Shown: positions 6,872 through 12,887 of the stretch, in pieces
Position numbering within the stretch: position 1 is the stretch's first letter
Layout: the number at the start of each line of letters is the position of its first letter
Assembly (NCBI GenBank): GCA_041588495.1
Contig: JBFGWM010000049.1
Location: 1-13,679 of the forward strand
DNA: 13,679 bases
Reading direction: 5' to 3'
DNA from: JBFGWM01 sp041588495
Lineage (GTDB): Bacteria; Pseudomonadota; Gammaproteobacteria; Pseudomonadales; JBFGWM01
The notes under the pieces: generated by a model
What the model was told of the DNA's origin: nothing
What the model saw: the letters and a program-made list of their open reading frames with translations, nothing else
Database searches by the model: none
Made by a program: the position numbers and the translations under genes

Positions 6872-7000
6872 GTCACGCAGTTAGCGTTCTTGTCACGGTA
6901 TGGCGAATTCATTACCATGCACCGCAAACTTATTGACTACCCTTTTGGGCTAGCCGGCCGGGCGCCGGCTTCTGTTCCGTTGGGCGTGACCAGGCGTGAC
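6872..7000 (+). repeat. Four copies of GTCACG/CGTGAC around the petA promoter
   Basis: GTCACG occurs at 6872-6877 and 6892-6897, exactly 20 bases apart, the second copy overlapping the -35 box. Its reverse complement CGTGAC occurs at 6985-6990 and 6995-7000, exactly 10 bases apart, within the longer direct repeat GGCGTGAC. The spacings are whole helical turns, placing each pair on one face of the DNA. This may be a regulator site; I cannot name the regulator. Confidence 0.45.
6890..6918 (+). promoter_or_regulatory. Probable petABC promoter
   Basis: TTGTCA (6890-6895) and TACCAT (6913-6918) lie 17 bases apart, with a start of transcription expected near 6925 and a leader of about 105 bases. 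AT-rich DNA (AAAAATTATTG, 6858-6868) lies upstream. The hexamers and spacing equal those of the rplM promoter candidate. Confidence 0.55.
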
Positions 7001-7010
7001 TTCGGTTCAC
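6952..7010 (+). other. Two hairpins in the petA leader
   Basis: The first has arms AGCCGGC (6952-6958) and GCCGGCT (6964-6970) with a CGGGC loop. The second, GTGACTTCGGTTCAC (6996-7010), can fold as GTGAC and GTTCAC closing a C(TTCG)G tetraloop with one bulged T, ending eight bases before the GGAG ribosome site at 7019. Neither has a T run, so they look like structure near the start of translation rather than terminators. Confidence 0.4.
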
Positions 7011-7029
7011 CCCTTTCTGGAGATGCTTC

Positions 7030-7623
7030 ATGAGTAAAACCGAGGTGAACCAAGGGCGCAGGCGCTTCCTGGTTGCGGCAACGTCGGTGGTCGGAGGCGT
7101 CGGTGCGGTCGGCGCGGCAGTCCCGTTCGTGGCCAGCTGGAATCCGAGCGCCAAGGCCAAGGCGGCGGGTGCGCCGGTCAAGGTCGATCTCAGCAAGGTC
7201 GAACCGGGCCAGCAGATTACCGTCGAGTGGCGCGGCAAGCCGGTCTGGGTGGTACGTCGCACCGAGGAAATGCTGGCCAGCCTCGAGAAGATGAGTGCGC
7301 AGATGGCCGATCCCGATTCGGAACGCCAGCAGCAGCCCGCCTACGCGCAGAACGTTCACCGCTCCGTGAAGCCGGAGTACCTGATTCTTGTCGGTATCTG
7401 CACCCACCTCGGCTGTTCACCGACGTACCGTCCCGATGTCGCCCCGGCTGACCTGGGCGCCGACTGGGTGGGCGGATTCTTCTGCCCCTGTCACGGGTCC
7501 CGCTTCGATCTCGCGGGGCGGGTGTGGAAGGGCGTGCCGGCCCCGACGAACCTCGAGGTTCCTCCTTACTCCTTCGAGTCCGAGAACCTGGTTGTCATCG
7601 GTGTCGACGGGGAGGCCGCCTGA
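7030..7623 (+). CDS. petA: Cytochrome bc1 complex Rieske iron-sulfur subunit
   Basis: A 197-residue subunit that takes the first electron from quinol at the Qo site and passes it to cytochrome c1. The N-terminus carries a Tat-like GRRRFL (9-14) before a hydrophobic helix (about 14-36) that stays as the membrane anchor. The 2Fe-2S motifs are CTHLGC (124-129) and CPCHGS (152-157): ligands C124, H126, C152 and H155, with C129 and C154 forming the family disulfide. The ATG at 7030 has GGAG seven bases upstream. Its stop overlaps the petB start as TGATG, so translation is probably coupled. Confidence 0.97.
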   Translation: MSKTEVNQGRRRFLVAATSVVGGVGAVGAAVPFVASWNPSAKAKAAGAPVKVDLSKVEPGQQITVEWRGKPVWVVRRTEEMLASLEKMSAQMADPDSERQQQPAYAQNVHRSVKPEYLILVGICTHLGCSPTYRPDVAPADLGADWVGGFFCPCHGSRFDLAGRVWKGVPAPTNLEVPPYSFESENLVVIGVDGEAA

Positions 7624-8867
7624 TGTACAAATGGATGAATGATCTCTTGATGTGGGTTGACGACCGCCTCCCGGTCGTCGAGGCCTGGAACCGGCATGTC
7701 GGCCAGTACTATGCGCCGAAGTCCTTCAATTTCTGGTACTTTTTCGGTTCGCTGTCGCTCCTGGTGCTGGTCAACCAGTTGCTGACCGGGATCTGGCTCA
7801 CCATGAGCTACAACCCGAGTGCGGAGGGCGCGTTCGCCTCCGTCGAGTACATCATGCGGGATGTCGAGTTCGGCTGGCTGATCCGCTACCTGCACTCGAC
7901 GGGCGCATCGGCGTTCTTCGTGGTGGTGTACCTGCACATGTTCCGTGGTCTCCTGTATGGCTCCTACCAGAAGCCGCGCGAGTTGGTGTGGATCTTCGGC
8001 ATGGCGATCTACCTGTGCCTGATGGCCGAGGCGTTCATGGGCTACCTGCTGCCGTGGGGGCAGATGTCCTACTGGGGAGCGCAGGTCATCGTGTCCCTGT
8101 TTGGGGCGATACCCGGCATCGGTCCGGACCTGCAGCAGTGGATTCGTGGTGATTACCTGATCTCCGGGATCACGCTCACACGCTTTTTCGCGCTGCATGT
8201 CATTGCCCTTCCCATCGTGCTGCTGCTGCTCGTCGTTCTGCACCTGCTGGCGCTGCACGAGGTCGGCTCGAACAACCCGGACGGCGTCGACATCAAGAAG
8301 CTCAAGGACGAAAACGGTATTCCGCTGGACGGGATTCCATTTCATCCTTACTACACCGTGAAGGACATCGTCGGCGTTGCCGTCTTCCTGTTTGTGTTCT
8401 TCGTGGTGGTCTTCTTCTTCCCCGAGATGGGCGGGTACTTCATCGAGAAGCCGAATTTCGAACCGGCCAATCCGCTGAAGACCCCTGAGCATATCGCGCC
8501 AGTCTGGTACTTCACGGCGTTCTACGCCATGTTGCGTGCGGTGACCTATCCCCTGTTCGGCGTCGATGCGAAGTTCTGGGGCGTGGTGGTCATGGGCGCC
8601 GCGATCGCCATCCTGTTCGTTCTGCCCTGGCTGGACCGGAGTCCGGTTCGTTCGATGCGTTACAAGGGCATGATCAGCAAGCTGTTTCTTGCCGCCTTCG
8701 CGATCAGTTTCGTGATTCTCAGCGTGCTGGGGGCGTTGCCGGCCACGCCCGGGCGCACCACGCTTTCCCAGGTGATGACGATGATCTACTTCGCGTTCTT
8801 CATCGCCATGCCCTGGTACACGAGGATGGAGAGAACGAAACCGGTTCCGGAGAGGGTGACGAAATGA
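7623..8867 (+). CDS. petB: Cytochrome bc1 complex cytochrome b subunit
   Basis: A 414-residue membrane protein of about eight helices holding the two b hemes and the Qo and Qi quinone sites. The heme histidines are H91 and H105 in helix B and H192 and H207 in helix D. Other hallmarks are GYLLPWGQMSYWGAQV (140-155) and LHEVGSNNPDG (211-221). Two points are unusual against the mitochondrial and alphaproteobacterial pattern. The PEWY motif reads PVWY (293-296), and the helix D histidines have 14 residues between them rather than 13. It is a full-length bc1-type b subunit, not the split b6/subunit IV form. It overlaps petA by one base and petC by four. Confidence 0.97.
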   Translation: MYKWMNDLLMWVDDRLPVVEAWNRHVGQYYAPKSFNFWYFFGSLSLLVLVNQLLTGIWLTMSYNPSAEGAFASVEYIMRDVEFGWLIRYLHSTGASAFFVVVYLHMFRGLLYGSYQKPRELVWIFGMAIYLCLMAEAFMGYLLPWGQMSYWGAQVIVSLFGAIPGIGPDLQQWIRGDYLISGITLTRFFALHVIALPIVLLLLVVLHLLALHEVGSNNPDGVDIKKLKDENGIPLDGIPFHPYYTVKDIVGVAVFLFVFFVVVFFFPEMGGYFIEKPNFEPANPLKTPEHIAPVWYFTAFYAMLRAVTYPLFGVDAKFWGVVVMGAAIAILFVLPWLDRSPVRSMRYKGMISKLFLAAFAISFVILSVLGALPATPGRTTLSQVMTMIYFAFFIAMPWYTRMERTKPVPERVTK

Positions 8868-9652
8868 TGAGAACAATTTCGGTCCTGCTCCTCGCCCTGT
8901 TCCTGCCCGCGGCGGCGCTTGCGGCCGGCGGGCCCTCGGTGCCCCTGGACCACATCGAGACGGACATCTCGGACCAGCCGTCCCTGCAACGTGGCCTGAA
9001 GTATTACGTCAACTACTGCATGGGCTGCCATTCAATGCAGTACCAGCGCTTTGAGCGGAATGCCCAGGACCTGGGTATCCCCAACGAGATATTTGAGGAC
9101 AACCTGTTGTTCGGAGATCGCAAGATCGGCGAACTGATGACCATCGCCATGCCCCAGGACAAGGCCGCCAAGTGGTTCGGCACCGCACCGCCGGACCTGA
9201 CCCTGATTGCCCGCCTCCGTGGGCCGGATTGGCTGTACACTTACCTGCGTAGTTTCTATATCGACGAGAGCCGTCCCTGGGGCGTCAACAACGTCGTGTT
9301 CAAGGACGTCGGTATGCCCCATGTCCTCATGGAACTCCAGGGCGTGCAGCGTATGGGCTGCGGGCCGGTCACCATGCTTGACGAAAAGGGACACGAGAAG
9401 CGCGACACCCTCACCGGTGCAGTTATGACCGAGGAGCAGTGCGACGTGCTGGTCGTCGACGAGGGGACCGGAGAACTTAGCAAGGAGGAGTTTGATCAGG
9501 CCATGTACGACCTGGTCAATTTCCTCGAATATGCCGGGGAACCGTACCGGCTTACGAGTGAGCGGATTGGCACGTATGTCCTGTTTTACCTGGCCATTCT
9601 GTTCGTTGTTTCATACATGCTCAAGCGTGAATACTGGAAGGACGTTCATTGA
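8864..9652 (+). CDS. petC: Cytochrome bc1 complex cytochrome c1 subunit
   Basis: A 262-residue periplasmic heme protein anchored by its C-terminus. A signal peptide (1-20, ending PAAALA) leads to the heme-binding CMGCH (52-56). The methionine ligand is probably M151 in GMPHVLMELQG, and C166 with C193 could form a stabilising disulfide as in some bacterial c1 proteins. The final helix (about 236-254, IGTYVLFYLAILFVVSYML) is followed by a basic cytoplasmic tail KREYWKDVH. The ATG at 8864 overlaps the petB stop (ATGA), with GAGG eight bases upstream; a second ATG follows directly at 8867. It accepts electrons from the Rieske protein and reduces a soluble or membrane-bound cytochrome c. Confidence 0.96.
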   Translation: MMRTISVLLLALFLPAAALAAGGPSVPLDHIETDISDQPSLQRGLKYYVNYCMGCHSMQYQRFERNAQDLGIPNEIFEDNLLFGDRKIGELMTIAMPQDKAAKWFGTAPPDLTLIARLRGPDWLYTYLRSFYIDESRPWGVNNVVFKDVGMPHVLMELQGVQRMGCGPVTMLDEKGHEKRDTLTGAVMTEEQCDVLVVDEGTGELSKEEFDQAMYDLVNFLEYAGEPYRLTSERIGTYVLFYLAILFVVSYMLKREYWKDVH

Positions 9653-9699
9653 GGCGTCCTTTCACACGCCCCCCGAGTGATTTGAAGTCAAAAAAAGTG

Positions 9700-9705
9700 T
9701 AGAAT
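9700..9705 (+). promoter_or_regulatory. Candidate sspA -10 box with GC-rich discriminator
   Basis: TAGAAT lies in the 116-base gap between petC and sspA, about 64 bases before the sspA ATG. The upstream AT-rich tract (TCAAAAAAAG) replaces a good -35: the hexamer at 17 bases, GTGATT, is poor. The bases after the -10 (CCCGCC) form a GC-rich discriminator, the type associated with ppGpp/DksA sensitivity. No clear terminator follows petC. Confidence 0.45.
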
Positions 9706-9768
9706 CCCGCCTCCTTTGAGGTTTGCCGCCGGCATGGCTCGATTCAACTTTTTTGATTGGGGGAGTTC

Positions 9769-10398
9769 ATGGGCGTCATTGCGAAGCGTTCATCGATGAT
9801 TTTTTACTCCGCGCAAGACCATTACAGCCACAGGGTCCGCATCGTACTCGCCGAGAAGGGCGTGTCGGTTGACGTGATCGACTGTGAGGACAACAGCAAG
9901 CCGTCGGAATTGGCTGACCTGAATCCGTACAACTCGCTGCCCACCCTGGTGGACCGTGACCTCGTGCTCTATGAATCAAAGATCATGATGGAGTACCTGG
10001 ACGAAAGGTTCCCGCATCCGCCCCTGTTGCCGGTCTACCCGGTGGCCCGGGCCCAAAGCCGCTTGTGGATGCATCGCATCGAGCAGGATTGGTGCGGACT
10101 GGCGGATTCCATCGTGGCGGGGCGCGCCAAGGAGCACACCCTCGCACGCTACCGCAAGGAACTGCGGGACAGCCTGATTGGCGTGGCGCCGATTTTCGCG
10201 GAGAAGCCCTTTTTCATGAGCGAGGAATTCACCCTCGTCGATTGCTGCGTGGCCCCCCTCTTGTGGCGCCTGCCGGTAATGGGCATCGACCTTCCGGCGC
10301 GCCAGGCTCGTGGCCTGATCGCCTATCGGGATCGACTCTTTGAGCGCGAATCCTTCCGGGCCAGCCTTTCGCAGGTCGAGAAGGACATGGTTGCCTGA
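9769..10398 (+). CDS. sspA: Stringent starvation protein A
   Basis: A 209-residue glutathione-transferase-fold protein that binds RNA polymerase and changes promoter choice in stationary phase and acid stress. It follows E. coli SspA closely: YSHRVRIVLAEKG in the thioredoxin-like half, LNPYNSLPTLVDRDLVLYES, then YLDERFPHPPLLPVYPVAR. The PHP surface patch required for function in E. coli is at 82-84. The all-helical half contains LVDCCVAPLLWRLP. The ATG at 9769 aligns with the family start; a GGGGGAG run lies only three bases upstream, so a TTG at 9757 was considered and rejected. sspB follows after 14 bases. Confidence 0.96.
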   Translation: MGVIAKRSSMIFYSAQDHYSHRVRIVLAEKGVSVDVIDCEDNSKPSELADLNPYNSLPTLVDRDLVLYESKIMMEYLDERFPHPPLLPVYPVARAQSRLWMHRIEQDWCGLADSIVAGRAKEHTLARYRKELRDSLIGVAPIFAEKPFFMSEEFTLVDCCVAPLLWRLPVMGIDLPARQARGLIAYRDRLFERESFRASLSQVEKDMVA

Positions 10399-10412
10399 GC
10401 CTGCTTGTGTCC

Positions 10413-10799
10413 ATGACATCGAGTCGGCCCTACCTGCTGCGTGCGCTGCTGGAGTGGATTGTCGATAACGACTGCACTCCGCATATCGTCGTCGAGGCGT
10501 CCATGGATGGCGTCCGCGTGCCGGAAGAACACGTCAAGGACGGACAGATCGTTCTCAACATCAGTCCATCGGCGATCCAGCAGTTCGAACTCACCAACGA
10601 ATACGTTGCCTTCAGTGCACGGTTCCAGGGCCAGCCTCGGGAAGTCTTTGTTCCGATCGCGGCAGTGGCAGCGATTTTCGCCCGTGAAAACGGCAACGGC
10701 ATGGCCTTCACCCCGGAAAACGGGGCCTCGGGTCCGGACGGTCCCGGTGACGAACCCCCGCGCGACTCCCGCAAGCCGAGCCTGAAAGTCGTCAAGTAA
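10413..10799 (+). CDS. sspB: ClpXP protease adaptor SspB
   Basis: A 128-residue adaptor that delivers ssrA-tagged proteins to ClpXP. The globular domain is clear from SSRPYLLRALLEWIVDND (3-20) through DGQIVLNISPSAI, FSARFQGQPREVFVP and IFARENGNGMAF. A flexible linker of about 20 residues, rich in G, P and acidic residues, leads to the terminal KPSLKVVK, the ClpX-docking peptide (E. coli RPALRVVK). The linker is much shorter than in E. coli. The start is placed at ATG 10413 to match the family; a GTG at 10407 would add two residues. No strong ribosome site is visible, so coupling to sspA is likely. Confidence 0.95.
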   Translation: MTSSRPYLLRALLEWIVDNDCTPHIVVEASMDGVRVPEEHVKDGQIVLNISPSAIQQFELTNEYVAFSARFQGQPREVFVPIAAVAAIFARENGNGMAFTPENGASGPDGPGDEPPRDSRKPSLKVVK

Positions 10800-10804
10800 A
10801 CGCG

Positions 10805-10818
10805 GCCGGGTCCCCGGC
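10805..10818. other. Small hairpin between the convergent sspB and PilZ genes
   Basis: GCCGG and CCGGC (or GCCGGG and CCCGGC around a two-base centre) form a short, strong stem in the 37-base gap between the two stops. It could act as a terminator on either strand, but neither side has a proper T run. Confidence 0.3.
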
Positions 10819-10836
10819 GCACGCTTCCAAGTCGTT

Positions 10837-11205
10837 TCAGTCGCCCGCCGGCCCGGTATCGAACAACTGCTTCCAGAGTCCGTACGCGGTGCCCGGTGCG
10901 GGTTCCAGTTCGACACCCACGTGATGAAAGCCCGAGGCGGGATCCTCGCGAACCCAGTGTGCGCAGCCGCGCAGCAGGAAATCCCCTGGTTTGCCGCGAA
11001 TGGTGATCCAGATCTCGATCGCGTCGCCCTCGGAGACCTCGCGCCCAATCTGGATATGCAGGCCGCGGCGCGACACGTCCACGGTTGTTGCGCTCACGGT
11101 TTTTTCCATGAGATTGACATCGAGCAGGGACGGGTTGACGTGGACGCGGATGGATTCGACCCGCGGTAGTCTCGGGTCCCTGCGCTGCTCGTGTTCAGCG
11201 CTCAT
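10837..11205 (-). CDS. PilZ-domain protein, putative cyclic-di-GMP receptor
   Basis: A 122-residue single-domain PilZ protein. Both nucleotide-binding elements are present: RRDPR, giving RxxxR at R8-R12, and DVSRRG, giving the D/NxSxxG motif at 43-48. A beta-rich core follows (GLHIQIG, DAIEIWITIRG, FHHVGVELEP). Binding of cyclic-di-GMP is therefore predicted; the output is not, since there is no second domain. It is the last gene of the envelope operon, 60 bases after dolP, with a hairpin in the gap. The ATG at 11205-11203 lacks a ribosome site, so translation may be weak or coupled. I do not recall a PilZ gene at this place in the E. coli or Pseudomonas versions of the cluster. Confidence 0.88.
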   Translation of the reverse strand: MSAEHEQRRDPRLPRVESIRVHVNPSLLDVNLMEKTVSATTVDVSRRGLHIQIGREVSEGDAIEIWITIRGKPGDFLLRGCAHWVREDPASGFHHVGVELEPAPGTAYGLWKQLFDTGPAGD

Positions 11206-11238
11206 GCGGTTTGGGAATCCATGGAAAATGGCTCGGCC

Positions 11239-11260
11239 GCGCGACGGGGGTGCGTCGCGC
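11239..11260 (-). other. Hairpin between dolP and the PilZ gene
   Basis: Arms GCGCGAC (11239-11245) and GTCGCGC (11254-11260) form a seven-pair stem with an eight-base loop, just past the dolP stop in the direction of transcription. The next T-rich bases (ATTTTCC) come about 11 bases later, so it is at best a poor terminator. It may be an mRNA processing or attenuation structure. Confidence 0.35.
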
Positions 11261-11265
11261 CGCGC

Positions 11266-11850
11266 TCACCCGATGTATTCGAAGATCTTAACGATCTTCT
11301 CGACGCCTCGAATCCGGCGTACGGCTTCCACCGCCTTGTCGGCTTCCTGTGGCGTGACCAGGCCCATGAGAAAGACCGTGCCGTTCTCCGTGACCACCTT
11401 GATGCGCGAGGCGCTGACCTCGGAGTTGGCGAACATGATGGTCTTGACCTTGGAGGTGAGCCAGGCGTCGTTGCTGCGTGCGAGCCCCGAGGTCACGCCG
11501 GCCACCTGCAGTTCGTTGTGAACCCGCCGCACGTTGCGCACCTTGGCGGCGACTTCCCCCGCAAGCTTGCGCAGGGATTCCGAGCGCACCTGGCCGGCCA
11601 AAAGAACGACCCCGTTGAAGCTGGTCACGTTGATGTTGGCCTGGGCGAAATCCGGGGCCGCCTTGCGGATATTGACCAGGGCCTTGGTCTCGATGATCTC
11701 GTCATCGATAAAGCTGCCCAGCGTGCGTTTCCCGGGGTCTTCCCGGATCGGCTGCTCGCCGGAAAACAGCCCGACGACGCTCGCGCAGCCGGGCAGGGTC
11801 AGAAGGGAACAAGAAAGCGCTAGCGAGATGAGAAGGCGGTAATGCGTCAT
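11266..11850 (-). CDS. dolP: DolP (YraP) dual-BON-domain outer-membrane lipoprotein
   Basis: A 194-residue lipoprotein. The signal peptide (1-21) ends in the lipobox LPGC with C22 as the lipidated residue; alanine follows, which favours Lol export to the outer membrane. RTLGSFIDDEIIETKALV (43-60) opens the first BON domain, and the second spans about 125-194 with NGTVFLMGLVTPQEADKAV. In E. coli DolP binds anionic phospholipids at division sites, keeps the outer membrane tight and supports the BAM complex. The ATG at 11850-11848 lies four bases after the upstream stop, so the gene is coupled to the SIS gene. A longer open frame to 12003 is only overlap. Confidence 0.94.
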   Translation of the reverse strand: MTHYRLLISLALSCSLLTLPGCASVVGLFSGEQPIREDPGKRTLGSFIDDEIIETKALVNIRKAAPDFAQANINVTSFNGVVLLAGQVRSESLRKLAGEVAAKVRNVRRVHNELQVAGVTSGLARSNDAWLTSKVKTIMFANSEVSASRIKVVTENGTVFLMGLVTPQEADKAVEAVRRIRGVEKIVKIFEYIG

Positions 11851-11854
11851 CCGA

Positions 11855-12445
11855 TCACTTATCACCGAACATGGTCTGGTCAATGAGATCACACAGGCAG
11901 TGAATTGCCAGCAGGTGTACTTCCTGTACCCGGGCCGTAACCGGTGAGGGAACCCGGATCTCGATGTCTCCATCCTGCACCAGCGGGGCCATTTTGCCCC
12001 CATCCCTGCCAGTGAGCGAGATCACTTTGATGCCTTTCTTGTGGGCCACGTGGATGGCCTCGATGACATTCGCTGAATTGCCGCTGGTCGAGATCGCGAG
12101 CAGGATGTCGCCGGGATTGCCCAGCGCGCTGAGTTGCTTGGAGAAGATCTCGTTGTAGCTGTAGTCATTGGCGATCGATGTCAGCGTCGAACTGTCCGTG
12201 GTCAGGGCAACCGCTGCAAGGCTTGGGCGTTCCATTTCGAACCGGTTCAGCAGCTCCGAGGAAAAGTGCTGGGCATCGCCCGCCGATCCGCCGTTGCCGC
12301 AGGTCAGGATCTTGCCGCCGTCGGTGAGGCAGCGAACCATTTCCATGGCGGCGGCCTCGATGGCCTCGGGCAGCACGTCGCGAGCGCGCTCCTTGGTCTC
12401 GATACTGTCGGTGAAGTGCCCGTTGATGCGTTCAATCGCGTTCAT
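11855..12445 (-). CDS. gmhA: SIS-domain phosphoheptose isomerase-like protein (GmhA/DiaA family)
   Basis: A 196-residue single SIS domain protein. Its place between yraN and dolP is that of E. coli DiaA, which binds DnaA and times replication. Its residues instead match the isomerase GmhA: CGNGGSAGDAQHF (49-61), STSGNSANVIEAI (119-131) and LTGRDGGKMA. GmhA converts sedoheptulose 7-phosphate to D-glycero-D-manno-heptose 7-phosphate for lipopolysaccharide. The catalytic Glu65, Gln172 and His180 of E. coli GmhA correspond to E64, Q174 and H182 here, whereas DiaA has lost the glutamate. Isomerase activity is thus plausible and a DnaA role is not excluded. The ATG at 12445-12443 has GAGG eight bases upstream. 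The gene follows yraN by 28 bases. Confidence 0.9.
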   Translation of the reverse strand: MNAIERINGHFTDSIETKERARDVLPEAIEAAAMEMVRCLTDGGKILTCGNGGSAGDAQHFSSELLNRFEMERPSLAAVALTTDSSTLTSIANDYSYNEIFSKQLSALGNPGDILLAISTSGNSANVIEAIHVAHKKGIKVISLTGRDGGKMAPLVQDGDIEIRVPSPVTARVQEVHLLAIHCLCDLIDQTMFGDK

Positions 12446-12473
12446 GGCGTGGACCTCTTTGTTGCGGGCCTGC

Positions 12474-12887
12474 TCAGGCCTCGAAGGCGTCCCGAATCCA
12501 GTTGAACACGAACGGTGCGCCCGGGCCGACTTCAATGACATCGAAACGACATTCGGGAATCCGGTCCGTTCGGTAACGCTGCAGCCAGGCCCGGGCCGTT
12601 GCGACCAGGCGCTGTTGCTTGCGCCTGGTGACGGTCTCGGCTCCCGAACCGTAGCTGGTGGAGCGCCGGAATCGAACTTCGATAAATACTAGCGTACTTT
12701 TCTCAAGCATGACCAGATCGATCTCGCCGCGGCGGGAGCGGAAGTTCCGGGCGACCAGGCGGAGGCCCTGGGCCTCGAGAAAGTGCAGGCAGGCGGTTTC
12801 CGCGGCATCACCGATGGCCGAGGTTTCAGACCTGCGGTTTGATCTGGTGCGGCGTCCGGGGGCGAATCCCGCGTCAGAGGAATTCAT
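12474..12887 (-). CDS. yraN: YraN (UPF0102) nuclease-like protein
   Basis: A 137-residue protein of a widespread family with a restriction-endonuclease-like fold and no settled function. GDAAETACLHFLEAQGL (27-43), RRGEIDLVM (52-60), FIEVRFRR (68-75) and VTRRKQQRLVATARAWL are the conserved blocks. E30, D57 and E70 with R72 could form a PD-(D/E)xK-like centre, with arginine in place of the lysine. A basic 25-residue N-terminal extension precedes the domain. The start is ATG at 12887; a GTG directly before it at 12890 is also possible. Either start lies inside the end of the upstream membrane-protein gene, so translation is probably coupled. Confidence 0.93.
   Translation of the reverse strand: MNSSDAGFAPGRRTRSNRRSETSAIGDAAETACLHFLEAQGLRLVARNFRSRRGEIDLVMLEKSTLVFIEVRFRRSTSYGSGAETVTRRKQQRLVATARAWLQRYRTDRIPECRFDVIEVGPGAPFVFNWIRDAFEA

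Noticed and set aside
6984..6994. GCGTGACCAGG recurring at 11353-11363 inside dolP
   Set aside because: The second copy is within coding sequence and out of any regulatory context; probably chance in GC-rich DNA.
6827..7033. 68-residue open frame across the petA leader
   Set aside because: No ribosome site, begins in the terminator, overlaps the petA start, and resembles nothing known.
7566..8876. 436-residue open frame antisense to petB
   Set aside because: Its H/E/Q-rich composition is the usual mirror of a hydrophobic membrane-protein gene.
9654..9671. GGCGT...ACGCC hairpin just after petC as a terminator
   Set aside because: Only five pairs with an eight-base loop and no T run after it.
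9757..9768. TTG start four codons upstream of the sspA ATG
   Set aside because: It lies inside the G-rich ribosome-site region and SspA homologues start at the ATG position.
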